Shown here piece by piece: positions 18,573-28,330 of a stretch of DNA of 64,000 bases. The notes beneath the pieces are model-generated. The model worked only from the letters and a program-made list of their open reading frames with translations. It searched no databases and had not been told where the DNA came from. Position numbers and translations under genes: made by a program. The stretch's first letter is position 1; every line of letters starts with the position of its first letter. The stretch is from Rs1 sp000416275 (GTDB lineage: Bacteria > Pseudomonadota > Gammaproteobacteria > Pseudomonadales > Balneatricaceae), in the NCBI GenBank assembly GCA_965243635.1, contig OZ251574.1, positions 1,612,001 through 1,676,000 on the forward strand, in the 5' to 3' direction.

Positions 18573-20174
18573 TTGAAAACCCAATATTCTGACATAAACA
18601 CCCAAGCGCTAGACGCACTGATTCAACGCGTGAGTGAAGCTAAAGAGCATAACTTGGCTTTGACGCCAGAAGATTGTCAGTTACTTATTGATGCGTTACT
18701 AACGTTGGCCAGCATGCAAGAAAATCTTGCCAGCAATAGTATCACCATCCATAAATTAAAAAAGTTAGTGGGAATGGTTAAATCATCGGAGAAGCTTCGC
18801 TCTAGCTTACAGAGCAATGCAAAAAAGTCGAAGAAAAAGAAGAAAGGTAACAAGTCCGACAGCCCCGTCGCCACCATCAAGCCTGTCGTTGTACACCATC
18901 CATTAGCAGACATGGCGAAGGGTGATGATTGCCCGGAATGTGATCGCGGAAAATTATATAAATACGAACCTGCAACCTTGCTACGCATTATAGGCCAGAG
19001 CCCCTTCCAGAGTGAGCAACATGTGATGGAGCGGCTGCGTTGTAATACTTGTGGTGCCTATTTTACTGCGCCTTTACCTGAGGAGGTATTAAACGATGGG
19101 GGTGCTAATCAGAAATACGGACATTCAGCCCGCTCTATCATGGGTATCGCTAAGTTTGGCATGGGTTCACCCTATTATCGTCAGGGAGCGATGCAAAATT
19201 TATTGGGCGTCCCTATCACAGCGTCCACTATCTTTGATCAAAACGAGCATTTATCCAATGCGCTTCACCCAGTGCTTAAACATCTCGTACTATTAGCGGC
19301 AAACGCCACTCACTATTACCTAGATGACACGACGAATCGCATCTTGGATGCAAAACCGATCATCAAAAAGCAGCGTAATAGTCATAAAAGCAAAGAGCGA
19401 AAAGGAGTTTATACCTCCGGATTGATTGCCACTTTAGACACAGGGCAAAAAGTCACCTTATTTGAAACGAATATAGGTTATGCGGGGGAGTTTATTGATC
19501 AGATTTTACAAACGCGTGATCCCGCAAAGCCACCGCCGATATTGATGTGCGATGGGTTAAGCAGTAATAAACCTTCTAAGACTCCCTGCATCATGGCATT
19601 GTGCAATAGTCATGGTCGCCGGCAGTTTTATGATGTCATGAGTCATTTTCCAGAAGAGGTCGATTACCTTCTCGATAGCTATGGCACTATTTGGCACAAT
19701 GATGATGTCACTAAGGAGAAAAACCTGAGTGACCAAGGGAGGTTGATGTACCATAAAAAGCACTCACTTCCGGTTATGGAAGAGCTATTGGGGTGGGGGC
19801 AATCCATGTTGCAAAGCCAAGGTTCTACACAGGCGAAAGTTGAAGAAAATAGTGGATTGGGGAAAGCAATCCGGTATTTTATCAAGCACTACGAAGGGTT
19901 GGTACGATTTTGCTACGTTGCTGGTGCGCAGATAGACAACAACACAATGGAAGCGGCATTAAAGTTGGCGGTGTTAAATCGAAAAAATGCGAGTTTCTAC
20001 AAGACCCAAGCGGGAGCAAGTATAGGTGACGTAATCATGTCGCTGATAGCCACTTGTATTCAATCTGGGGTTAATGCTTTTGATTATTTCAATGCTCTAC
20101 AGCGAGATAACCAAAAAGTCATCGATAATCCAGGAGAATACCTGCCTTGGAATTATCAAAAAAACAACACCTAG
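18573..20174 (+). CDS. tnpC: IS66 TnpC transposase, copy A
   Basis: A 533-residue DDE transposase. It has an N-terminal coiled coil, a Cys-rich zinc-binding stretch (CPECDRGKLY, CNTCGAYF), the catalytic domain with YYLDDTTNRIL, and the C-terminal AGAQIDNNTMEAALKLAVLNRKN. The start is TTG 18573, with GGAG ten bases upstream. It differs from copy B by loss of one Ala codon and three substitutions. Confidence 0.93.
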   Translation: MKTQYSDINTQALDALIQRVSEAKEHNLALTPEDCQLLIDALLTLASMQENLASNSITIHKLKKLVGMVKSSEKLRSSLQSNAKKSKKKKKGNKSDSPVATIKPVVVHHPLADMAKGDDCPECDRGKLYKYEPATLLRIIGQSPFQSEQHVMERLRCNTCGAYFTAPLPEEVLNDGGANQKYGHSARSIMGIAKFGMGSPYYRQGAMQNLLGVPITASTIFDQNEHLSNALHPVLKHLVLLAANATHYYLDDTTNRILDAKPIIKKQRNSHKSKERKGVYTSGLIATLDTGQKVTLFETNIGYAGEFIDQILQTRDPAKPPPILMCDGLSSNKPSKTPCIMALCNSHGRRQFYDVMSHFPEEVDYLLDSYGTIWHNDDVTKEKNLSDQGRLMYHKKHSLPVMEELLGWGQSMLQSQGSTQAKVEENSGLGKAIRYFIKHYEGLVRFCYVAGAQIDNNTMEAALKLAVLNRKNASFYKTQAGASIGDVIMSLIATCIQSGVNAFDYFNALQRDNQKVIDNPGEYLPWNYQKNNT

Positions 20175-20236
20175 CCCATTGGTAACGGGCTTTTAGACTT
20201 CCATTAAAAGTCACGCTATCTTCTCGTAAGCTCACC

Positions 20237-20326
20237 CGAGTACGAGGCCATGCGAAAGTGATGACACATTTGATGTTCGGTATCATCGCACTCACGGCTA
20301 GCCAATTGATGAAATTCTTGGAATAA
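20237..20326 (+). pseudogene. C-terminal scrap of a transposase
   Basis: Twenty-nine residues (RVRGHAKVMTHLMFGIIAL, ending at TAA) continue straight out of the IS66 right end. They read like the end of a DDE transposase. The family is not certain. The 5' part was lost where IS66 joined. Confidence 0.5.
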
Positions 20327-20633
20327 TCTTTAGCGGGATTACTTCATAAGCAATGGATGACTCATTCGACCTTGGGTTAGGGTTCTTTTGGGAAAAAAAG
20401 CAAAAAAAGTGACAAATTTTAGCAATAAGTAATAGAAAATCACAATCTAGCTGTATTCACTGAGCCTAGGGCTATGTGGATGAACATTGGGTCACTCAGC
20501 CGCCAGTTATTAGATTCGTTTTGCAATTGGCTCTAGTGACAGCTGTATAAATAATTGTTTTATCTTATAATATGGCTCGGTTTTAGAGGTGATGGTAATT
20601 CATGTTTGCTTGTTAGGGGATGAGAAATCAATT
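20327..20633. other. Non-coding remnant between IS fragments
   Basis: No gene with support is seen. The sequence is AT-rich. It ends in GAAATCAATTCCATCTGACCC, a motif of the REP-like palindromes seen elsewhere in the window. Confidence 0.4.
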
Positions 20634-20661
20634 CCATCTGACCCGAATGGTACTTAGTTAA

Positions 20662-22608
20662 GTAACTTCTCAATAACTCGGGGCAGAACGTCAATATAAA
20701 TCATTTTCTCTTGACAGGGTTTTAGTCCAAAAGTCGTTAAAATTAAAGACCACTTCCCTTCTTCTTTAAAGTAGCAGCACCGCGTTATACCAGTCCATGT
20801 GAGTGGTTTATTTATCTTATAAACTCGCGGGTTGCGACTAACTATTCAAATGTCTCAGACCTCTTCACAGAAGCAAAAAAATCACCTAAAAAAGCCATGG
20901 TAAGATAACCTTATCATTCGCTGCTATGACTTAAACCTTTGAAAAAACTCCCTACTTTACCTGATATTCCAGAAAGTGAACAAACTCCGGTAGTCAAAAG
21001 CTTACTACTGATAGTAGAGCAATGCTTTCAAAGCATTCAGCAGCAAGCCGAAGAGATCGAGCTGCTCAAAGATGAAGTGCGCGTACTAAAAAAGCAGAAA
21101 AAACGGCCCACTTTCAAACCAAGTAACTTGGACAAAGAAACAGATAAATCGACGGGCGATGATTCAGTATCGACAGAAAACAAAAAGCGGCCAGGCTCAA
21201 AGAAACGCTCTAAAAATGTGAATCTAACTATCCATGACGATCAAGTGGTTCAACCGCAAGACGGTATCCCTCCAGGAGCTCGCTTTAAAGGATACCGGGA
21301 TTTTATTGTTCAGGAGTTGGTCATTGGCACAAAAAACACCCGTTATCGTCTCGCCCGTTATGTCACACCAGACGGCCAAACCCTCACCGCTAAATTACCT
21401 AAAGAATTGAACGGGCTGCATTACGGTCCTTATTTACTCAGCTATGTCCTTTATCAACACCATCACTGTCATGTCACCCAACCTCTATTGCTAGAGCAAC
21501 TGCGAGAATGGGGGATTGATATCTCCGCCGGTCAAATCAATCGCCTTTTATCCGAGGGAAAATCTCAATTTCATCAGGAAAAGAACGACATTTTAAAAGC
21601 GGGTTTAGCTTTGTCCGATTATGTCACTGTTGACGATTCAGGTGCTCGCCATAAAGGGGTCAACGGTTATGTCACTCAAATAGGCAACGAGTATTTTGCT
21701 TGGTTTGAATCGACAGGTTCTAAGAGTAGGGTTAATTTTTTGGAATTACTCTGTGCGGGGGATAAAAGTTATCGTATTAATCATCACGCTGAGTCTTACT
21801 GGGTAGATCAAAAATTACCGCATGTCCCACTAAAGCTTCTCTTAGAGAGTGGCTTGTCGCATTTTGCTAATGCCCTGCGTTGGGAGGAGCATCTTGATGA
21901 GCAGGGAATCAACTCGGCGCGCCACCGTCGTATTGCGACGGAAGGTGCTTTACTTGGTAATGTGCAGCATCAAAACCGGTGCCAGAACTTAGTCATACTC
22001 AGTGACGGGGCGGGTCAGTTCAATATTCTGCAGCACGCATTGTGCTGGATTCATACTGAGCGTTTGGTACACACAATGCTGCCGTTAAACGAATGGCACC
22101 GAGAGGATATAGCGAAAGTACGCGGTGAAATTTGGGATTTATATCGAGGCCTAAAAACGTATAAAGTCCAGCCAGGTTCCGATCAGAAAGCCGCGCTGGA
22201 GACTTTTTTTGACGAGATTTTTACGCAGCGAACACGTTATGAGTCTTTAAACCAATTACTCAAGCGGATCTACAAAAACAAAGCGAAATTACTGCGAGTA
22301 TTAGCACGTCCTGAAATTCCCTTACATACCAATGGTAGTGAAACAGATATCAGGGATTTCGTAAAAAAGAGAAAGATCAGTGGAGGTACTCGCAGTGATG
22401 TTGGAAGAGAGTGCCGAGATACATTTTCCAGTCTAAAAAAGACTTGTCGAAAGCTTGGTGTGTCATTTTGGGACTATATATTGGATAGAAATTCTGGGAT
22501 TGGGGATATCCCCCCATTGGCAGAATTAATTCGTCGAGAAGTAGCCGCTGACTAGGGCTTTAATTGGCGTAAGCTATAGTAGATTGCCCCGTGTTATTGA
22601 GAAGTTAC
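20662..22608 (+). mobile_element. Single-gene IS66-family element (ISBst12-like), 1947 bp
   Basis: Perfect 16-bp inverted repeats GTAACTTCTCAATAAC mark both ends. An 8-bp target duplication TTAGTTAA lies at 20654-20661 and 22609-22616. Eight bases is the IS66 rule. It has only a tnpC-type gene, as known for the ISBst12 subgroup. It looks complete and recent. Confidence 0.9.
20939..22555 (+). CDS. IS66-family transposase (ISBst12 type)
   Basis: A 538-residue DDE transposase with a coiled-coil N-terminus (EEIELLKDEVRVLKKQKK), catalytic VTVDDSGARHKG, and the C-terminal IPLHTNGSETDIRDFVKKRK typical of IS66-like Tnp. The start is TTG 20939. No reading-frame damage is seen. It shares little with the TnpC of the two larger IS66 copies. 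Confidence 0.9.
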   Translation: MKKLPTLPDIPESEQTPVVKSLLLIVEQCFQSIQQQAEEIELLKDEVRVLKKQKKRPTFKPSNLDKETDKSTGDDSVSTENKKRPGSKKRSKNVNLTIHDDQVVQPQDGIPPGARFKGYRDFIVQELVIGTKNTRYRLARYVTPDGQTLTAKLPKELNGLHYGPYLLSYVLYQHHHCHVTQPLLLEQLREWGIDISAGQINRLLSEGKSQFHQEKNDILKAGLALSDYVTVDDSGARHKGVNGYVTQIGNEYFAWFESTGSKSRVNFLELLCAGDKSYRINHHAESYWVDQKLPHVPLKLLLESGLSHFANALRWEEHLDEQGINSARHRRIATEGALLGNVQHQNRCQNLVILSDGAGQFNILQHALCWIHTERLVHTMLPLNEWHREDIAKVRGEIWDLYRGLKTYKVQPGSDQKAALETFFDEIFTQRTRYESLNQLLKRIYKNKAKLLRVLARPEIPLHTNGSETDIRDFVKKRKISGGTRSDVGRECRDTFSSLKKTCRKLGVSFWDYILDRNSGIGDIPPLAELIRREVAAD

Positions 22609-22881
22609 TTAGTTAAGCTGTAACTGTTTGTTTTAATTATATAAAATTTTATTTTAAGACTCGATTTTTAAAACCTATATTTACTTGTTCAGTTTAAGAG
22701 AGAGGAAATTAGATGTCTCAGACCATCAACTCTCAGTACCAAGAGAGGTAAAACTAACGGTTACCTGTTGTATTTAAACACTTAATTACTTAACTAAGTG
22801 CCATTCCCATCTGACCCTTTTGATTCCTGTGTGTTTTGAACGATGATTATTTATTACAAAATAATGTTCCTGCGTTTACCC

Positions 22882-23075
22882 CAGGGCAAACGCATGAACG
22901 TTTATTGATCAATTTCAATCGTGCTTTATGATGATAATATGATCTAATTTTCGTTTATGTATGTCAAAATAAAATTTCTGACATACAGTGTGGCTAAATT
23001 TTATACAGAAGTTGAATTTAATCTACTTAATTACATGTGATTTGCTGTACAAAATATGTTCATGCGTTTGCCCTG
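22882..23075. mobile_element. MITE, 194 bp, copy 2
   Basis: The ends are CAGGGCAAACGCATGAAC and GTTCATGCGTTTGCCCTG, with the 10-bp duplication GCGTTTACCC at 22872-22881 and 23076-23085. It is almost an exact inverse of the copy at 24571. Its target (GTTCCTGCGTTTACCCTG) is itself an old end of the same MITE. Confidence 0.93.
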
Positions 23076-23173
23076 GCGTTTACCCTGAGTGGTGATTAAT
23101 ATCAGAGAAATTGATAACTACAATAATCGCTCGATAACTATTTAACTAATTATAAAATTTAGGGATGTCATTT

Positions 23174-23446
23174 ATGGCTAATTCAGAGTTTAAGTATCTA
23201 TATTTGTTATATTTTTCTATTTTTGGTTCGTTCCTTTTATTGTCTTTATACATATCAAGGTATGGATTTGATTCGTACTGTGTTCTTTCGCTCAAAATTG
23301 GTGGAATAATTATGATTCTCACTACAATAGTAGGAAAAGTTTTCACTTCAGCAAGTAAATGGTTTGGACAGAGGTGGTTTAGAACTTCATATATTTTTTT
23401 ATGTGGGTATCTTTTTTCAAGTTTAATTTTGTTTACATTTTCGTAA
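23174..23446 (+). CDS. Small membrane protein before a truncated gene
   Basis: Start ATG 23174 is preferred over 23165 because AGGGA (23161-23165) is then eight bases upstream. The protein has 90 residues with three hydrophobic segments, at about 7-27, 36-56 and 70-88. No family is recognised. An 18-bp gap separates it from the start of a cut-off gene. This matches the other small-membrane-protein/RTX pairs in the window, so an immunity role is possible. Confidence 0.6.
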   Translation: MANSEFKYLYLLYFSIFGSFLLLSLYISRYGFDSYCVLSLKIGGIIMILTTIVGKVFTSASKWFGQRWFRTSYIFLCGYLFSSLILFTFS

Positions 23447-23464
23447 TATATATGGAGATTAATT

Positions 23465-23530
23465 ATGGTTACTGGTCGTGCATTTATTGATTCGTATAAC
23501 GCTGCAAAAGACTTGTATAACTCTAAATAA
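23465..23530 (+). pseudogene. First 21 codons of a destroyed gene
   Basis: ATG 23465 with RBS GGAG starts a frame (MVTGRAFIDSYNAAKDLYN) that ends where ISNCY-like sequence begins. It has the position of an RTX partner gene after the small membrane protein. Identity of the lost gene cannot be read. Confidence 0.45.
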
Positions 23531-24286
23531 TCTAAGCAGGCCATATCACGTTGATGCTCTAGTGTTTCTCGGTTTTTTTTACGCCGCGTTAGTGCATAGT
23601 TTAATTTTCGCAGTACATGATAGCGCTGCGTCAATTGGCGGTGTAAATGTTCAGATTGACGCCACAAGGATTCCGGTTCTGATAGCATTAAGCGAGTATA
23701 AAGCGTAATGAGTTTGCCAATACAAGTTCTTAGTAAACCGAAATCAGTGGGATAGCATACATCTGTTTTAACAACAAATGAGTCACAGCGGCCCTGTAAA
23801 GCTAGAGTGTGCCGTTGAGGATCCTGCGCAGAGTATTTTTTTTATGAGTTCATGGCCAGCAGCCACTACGATTTGGTTGATTTCATCCAGAATTTCTGGA
23901 GTAAACAGACTTAAATTATCGATCACTGTTTGTCGATTATATCGAAATTCGTCATCGCGACCGTGAAGCATCATTTGGCGTAGAGTGATATGCTGATTGG
24001 CGAGTTCATAAACAGAGTCAAAGTCTTTGTTATCGCCTAAGCGCAAGGTGCCGAGGACTAATATCCGCCACAATGTCATTCCAGGACGCCCTACATTCAT
24101 GTCAGTGCCCTGGGGTATTACTTTTTCTAAGCAGGCCAGAACTTGGTCGCGAAGTGAGTTATTGAGATAAATATGCTGTAACCCTTTTAGTAGCTTCGGA
24201 ATAGCATCACGGGAACGTATATCAAATGTAATGTCAGCTATATTTACTTCATCTATATTCATTTGAGCATTAAAAGCTTTTCGCAT
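23530..24286 (-). pseudogene. ISNCY-family transposase, broken
   Basis: The N-terminal 167 residues (24286-23783: RSRDAIPKLLKGLQHIYL, GRPGMTLWRILVLGTLRLG) resemble ISDol1/ISNCY transposases. A later piece in another frame reads SFVVKTDVCYPTDFGLL and LDYLELYKSF. The central part is deleted and the frame is shifted, so it is inactive. Confidence 0.75.
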
Positions 24287-24570
24287 GGTTTACTCGAAAT
24301 CTTCGTTGTGTTTATATAAGGTTACTGTTTGTATTATATAGGATTTTTACTTCTCTGGCAGGCACTAACTAGATGAATTCAACAGAATCTATTCAGACTA
24401 AAATTAAATATATAGGGTCGTATGTCATGGTTTAAATAAAAAAATATAATGATTCGTTGTGGTTTTATTAAAAGCATAATCAATAAATATTGCTGTTAAT
24501 ATAAAAAAGTATCGCTGATATACAACTAGAATTCCGTTTTGCTGCAAAGATTTTGTATCAGTGGGAAGTC
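24287..24570. other. AT-rich non-coding stretch
   Basis: No supported gene. It is probably the outer part of the ISNCY remnant and filler up to the next MITE. Confidence 0.4.
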
Positions 24571-24764
24571 CAGGGCAAACGCATGAACATATTTTGTACA
24601 GCAAATCACATGTAATTAAGTAGATTAAATTCAACTTCTGTATAAAATTTAGCCACACTGTATGTCAGAAATTTTATTTTGACATACATAAACGAAAATT
24701 AGATCATATTATCATCATAAAGCACGATTGAAATTGATCAATAAACGTTCATGCGTTTGCCCTG
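24571..24764. mobile_element. MITE, 194 bp, copy 3
   Basis: Same termini as copies 1 and 2. The 10-bp duplication GTGGGAAGTC lies at 24561-24570 and 24765-24774. The sequence is nearly the exact reverse complement of 22882-23075, so the two copies form an inverted pair 1.5 kb apart. Confidence 0.95.
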
Positions 24765-24820
24765 GTGGGAAGTCACTGAAAAAAAGAGATCTCATGATTT
24801 AAAAGAGAAGGTAAAGTTTA

Positions 24821-25510
24821 ATGTTTTTATTAATATATGTGATAATTAGCACCTTAGTATTTTTTTTGGGGGCGGATAGTTATATCGGAATATGCTTTGT
24901 TGGTATTGGGAACTATCTTTTTTATAATAGGGAGTTTTTTCAAACAAATAGCTTAAAGTTGTCTCGAAAGACAATGATACCAGATTATTCAATATTTATA
25001 GTTATTTATACGACGTGCTTGACAATGTCTGCTGCTCTTTACTACATCAACATTGAGAATTACAGCTTTCTTAGTCAAGGTGTCTACAGTACTTTAACTG
25101 GCTCGCAGTGTTTGTATTCCGGGAATGCTTATGTGTTATTTATAGTATCAAAATTAACATTAATAAACATTTTACTCACTTTTCTTCTATTGTTTCCATT
25201 TATAGAAAAAGATTTGCTTATAAAGCATAACTTTGCGAAACAAAGGCATGAATTTTTAACAAAAAAAATGTCTTCTCTCCTTCTTCACTCAATAGCAATA
25301 TGTACATTGCTTTATGGATTTTTTGAATTAATGGTATGCAGTATTAATTTAAGTGAGAACGATGAGTCCAATGTCCCCTTTGAATTTATATTTGAAAGTG
25401 ACCTCTACAGCTATATTCATCCGTTAGTTTTTGGGTTCTTTACTGCCGCTATTTGTGGCGGACTTATAAATATTGTTTTAATCAGATTAAAAAATAAGAG
25501 GGAATTTTAA
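24821..25510 (+). CDS. Integral membrane protein, unknown (cassette partner)
   Basis: The protein has 229 residues with about five membrane segments (around 1-20, 45-70, 95-120, 145-170 and 195-220). RBS AAGAGAAGG precedes the ATG. It is not a recognised family. Its stop overlaps the start of a short truncated gene (TAATG), which means it was translationally coupled to a downstream partner. The pattern equals the other cassettes and suggests an inner-membrane immunity protein, as inference. Confidence 0.65.
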   Translation: MFLLIYVIISTLVFFLGADSYIGICFVGIGNYLFYNREFFQTNSLKLSRKTMIPDYSIFIVIYTTCLTMSAALYYINIENYSFLSQGVYSTLTGSQCLYSGNAYVLFIVSKLTLINILLTFLLLFPFIEKDLLIKHNFAKQRHEFLTKKMSSLLLHSIAICTLLYGFFELMVCSINLSENDESNVPFEFIFESDLYSYIHPLVFGFFTAAICGGLINIVLIRLKNKREF

Positions 25511-25587
25511 TGACTATTTTATCCAATGCTACAGAATCCATTAGTGAATTTGAACAATTAATTAAAGAATACATGGCTGATACCTGA
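25510..25587 (+). pseudogene. Start of a lost partner gene
   Basis: ATG overlaps the previous stop. The 25 residues (MTILSNATESISEFEQLIKE) end at TGA 25585. The downstream sequence is IS-derived debris. It is probably the remnant of a toxin-like gene, by analogy with 43314-47474. Confidence 0.45.
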
Positions 25588-25812
25588 ATCAGTGAGTTCA
25601 TAAATATGAAGTTGGCACCTCCTGCATTTTGATGCATCGATTTTAAAAACGTAGGTTTTACCTAATCAAAATCAAGGCGAGATGGTTAGTACTCCCTATT
25701 TTCGTAATATTTCACGATACTCTGCCAGATGCTCATGCTCTTTATTGAGTTTCAGGTACAGTCATTTCCTGCGTAAGCACTCTTTTGTAAAATTTGACGA
25801 CCCTTTACTGTG

Positions 25813-26262
25813 TTAAGTACTGCCGTAAACACAGGTAAACGCTTTGAACCCAGGGCAATGCTTGCCAAAGCGAAGTGTAAGCCGTCTACCACTGGATACC
25901 ATCCTGCAGGCTATATACATCATTTCTTGGATGACCGTTTTTAACCGACGTCGCTTAGCTTTATGCCGAACAGGAGCATCTTTTCCCATTAACCCTTTAA
26001 GGCCCATATAGCGTAGCATATTGTAAGCAAGTACAGCGAATGCCATGACTAGATCATTGGTATCAAACTTGCCTGAAGGGAGTCGTTCCAAGTCTAGATC
26101 TGTTTTAAACTCACTGTGAAACTGCTCTGATGTAGCGTGATCACAATACAGCTGAATAAGTGCGTAATCATCGATAAGATCAGCTGATAGTGTGGTGAGC
26201 CAACCTTCAACCTCAATTTCAGGCTCAAGGAATAGCTGCCCTTTCGCATTACTTTGACGCAC
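25813..26262 (-). pseudogene. C-terminal fragment of an IS1380-family transposase
   Basis: The last 149 residues of the family are recognisable: HATSEQFHSEFKTDLDLERL, VRHKAKRRRLKTVIQE and RLTLRFGKHCPGF. The N-terminal half is absent here. An N-terminal half of the same family is at 41532-42039. They could be parts of one element or of two. Confidence 0.85.
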
Positions 26263-26325
26263 CCGAGTTCGACAGCTAGAAGCGTAAGCTATTGATCTAT
26301 ATGATTTTCGATCAAAAACGTTACA

Positions 26326-26820
26326 CTACAAAGTACTTAAATCATTTGTCGATACCGGTTTGTTAATTAATAGTGCTGCAAAGATATCTAGTTGCTCTGC
26401 TGTCATCCCAGAGAGCCCCTCAGCTACTTTGCCATTAATTGTCGCCTTGTGATGCTGTATTCGAGACAGCTTTTCTAATGCTCGGCAAGGTGAATAGCTG
26501 CTTTTACTTTCTTTGAGCCGCATTCGCATTACCCTGTAAATAACTAATGCGATAAAACAGATCATCGCATGTGCTTTAATTCTGCGTGGCAAACGGTGAT
26601 AGACAGGCCCTATTTCAATATCTGATTTAAGCACACGAAAGCCGCGCTCTATATCTGCCAGTGACTTGTAGCGGGCTACCGCCTCGGTGGCAGATAGGTC
26701 AGCCACATTAGTGACTAACAGTAGCTTTCCATCCATTAAGCACGCTTGCTGTAGGGCGTCGTGATCTATGTCATAGCAAAACAAATCACTCTTCATATCG
26801 ACTTCGCAATAAAAAGGACA
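26326..26820 (-). pseudogene. C-terminal fragment of an IS1634-family transposase
   Basis: Motifs YKSLADIERGFRVLKSDIEI and VYHRLPRRIKAHAMICFIAL are the C-terminal catalytic region of IS1634 transposases. It is open from 26820, upstream of the ATG at 26796, so the N-terminus is cut off at the junction. Confidence 0.82.
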
Positions 26821-26914
26821 GTCAAAGATTAATTGAATATGAATAACAAAGAGAGTAGGGTTTAATGCATTGATAATTCAATTTAGGGAATAATTTCCCT
26901 GAACGGGAGGTTCT

Positions 26915-27928
26915 ATGACTCGTGCCCGAGCGCAGCAGATCTGCTGCCAAGATACCCCTTATTACCACTGTATCTCTAGAGTGGTGAGAAGAGCTTTTCT
27001 CTGTGGCTTTGATCAAGCCACTCAACAAGATTTTGAGCATCGACGCCAGTGGATGCTAGATCGTCTGGCTGAAATTGATACCGTATTTTGTATCGATGTT
27101 TGCGCCTACGCCATTATGTCAAACCACTATCATATTGTTCTATATATTAATAAAAGCCAAGTAGATAGTCTGACAGACTTAGAAGTGATAGAGCGTTGGC
27201 GGACTATCTATGTCGGCCCAGATATAATTCAGCGCTTCGTTAATGGCGAGAAAATGTCCAGTGCGCAGTATGTTCTTATTGCTGAAATAGTTGCAATATG
27301 GCGGCAGCGCCTGGAAGATATCAGCTGGTTTATGAAGAGCCTGAATGAATCGATAGCTCGCAGAGCAAACCTAGAAGACAACTGCACAGGTCATTTTTGG
27401 GAAGGAAGGTTCAAGAGCCAAGCATTGTTAGATGAGCAAGCACTGCTCACTTGTATGGCTTATGTTGAGTTAAACCCGATCCGCGCTCAAATGGCAGAGA
27501 CCCCAGAAGATTCGGATTATACTTCTATAAAACAAAGAATTGAAGATGATCAACCAGTAGTAGAGAGCGTGAATGATAAAGGCAAAGGAAGCCCCCTGTC
27601 ACATTTATTACTGAAAGAATTTGTCGCAGAAGGCCATCAGCTCACTGATCAAATCCCCTATCATTATCGCGATTATTTAGAGCTGGTTGATTGGAGTGGC
27701 CGAGCGATCAGGGCAGACAAACGTGGTGCAATTGATGGCCGAATTCCCCTGATATTAACGCGTTTAGGTATTGACGGTGAACAGTGGCTTAAGACAATGC
27801 AGCCAAAAGGTGTACATCAGTTTAGCCGTGCGATGGGATGCCGTGAAGCGCTACGAGAACACGCTAAAAATTTATGTATCAAATGGATTAAAGGGATAAA
27901 TTTTAGCGGAAAGTTATTTCCTACCTGA
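26915..27928 (+). CDS. REP-associated tyrosine transposase-like protein (RAYT, Y1_Tnp)
   Basis: A 337-residue single-strand transposase of the TnpA_REP kind. It has the HUH motif (SNHYHIVLYI, His71 and His73) and the candidate catalytic Tyr in YVELNPIRAQ. FWEGRFKSQALLDEQALL is typical of RAYT proteins. RBS GGGAGG precedes the ATG. These enzymes act on REP palindromes; REP-like GGGGTCAGGTCTTG hairpins occur at 35021-35074 and as pieces at 20634 and 36151. The gene appears intact. Confidence 0.88.
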   Translation: MTRARAQQICCQDTPYYHCISRVVRRAFLCGFDQATQQDFEHRRQWMLDRLAEIDTVFCIDVCAYAIMSNHYHIVLYINKSQVDSLTDLEVIERWRTIYVGPDIIQRFVNGEKMSSAQYVLIAEIVAIWRQRLEDISWFMKSLNESIARRANLEDNCTGHFWEGRFKSQALLDEQALLTCMAYVELNPIRAQMAETPEDSDYTSIKQRIEDDQPVVESVNDKGKGSPLSHLLLKEFVAEGHQLTDQIPYHYRDYLELVDWSGRAIRADKRGAIDGRIPLILTRLGIDGEQWLKTMQPKGVHQFSRAMGCREALREHAKNLCIKWIKGINFSGKLFPT

Positions 27929-28075
27929 TAAGTCTAGAAAACTGTTTAAGATCAGCTAACACTGCTAAGTGTGAATCTTATGGTGTGTAATCAGCTGATA
28001 TCACCCTATATTAGAAAATTTGTTGATTAAGATGCAGATTAGTTTAATGGGCTTTGTAAATTAGTATTGCATGTC

Positions 28076-28330
28076 TTAAGTTAAATAAATGTCTGTCCTA
28101 TATTTTTCTATATTTTTATATTTTTCTCTGCTCGGTAAAAATCCATTTCTGACGACCGCTTTTCTACCGTCTAATAATCGAACATCTTTGTACTGATCAA
28201 GTAACACTTGGAGCTCAGTTTCAACAGCCTGGGCAATCAGCTCCTGTGCTCCCAATCTGAGTAAATCTGATAACGGATCTAAAGCAATATTTTCTAGGTT
28301 AGCTTCTGATGATGCTGTAAAATTAGTCAT
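28076..28330 (-). pseudogene. N-terminal fragment of an IS256-family transposase
   Basis: The first 70 residues (DLLRLGAQELIAQAVETELQ, DGRKAVVRNGFLPSREK) are the conserved N-terminus of IS256/Mutator transposases. The frame then runs into unrelated DNA. Sequence to about 28385 belongs to the element's left end. Confidence 0.82.

Larger units (their letters stand above)
17727..20235 (+). mobile_element. IS66-family element, copy A (2509 bp)
   Basis: The ends are GTGAGCTTACGGCAGCATAGC on the left and the inverse of GTGAGCTTACGAGAAGATAGC on the right. It carries tnpA, tnpB and tnpC. It is nearly identical to copy B at 39020-41531, in the same orientation. No 8-bp target duplication flanks it (CATCGATG on the left, CCGAGTAC on the right), so at least one side has recombined. 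Confidence 0.93.
20645..22806. mobile_element. About 190-bp MITE split by an IS66-type element
   Basis: The inverted repeats are GAATGGTACTTAGTTAAG (20645-20662) and CTTAACTAAGTGCCATTC (22789-22806). The direct repeat CCATCTGACCC flanks it at 20634-20644 and 22807-22817, an 11-bp target duplication. After removal of the inserted element at 20662-22608 the original unit is about 207 bp, with no coding capacity. Confidence 0.78.

Noticed and set aside
23146..23540. Continuation of the minus-strand transposase frame across the small membrane gene
   Set aside because: Transposase similarity stops near 23540. Beyond that the frame is the antisense of a better supported plus-strand gene with RBS and membrane segments.
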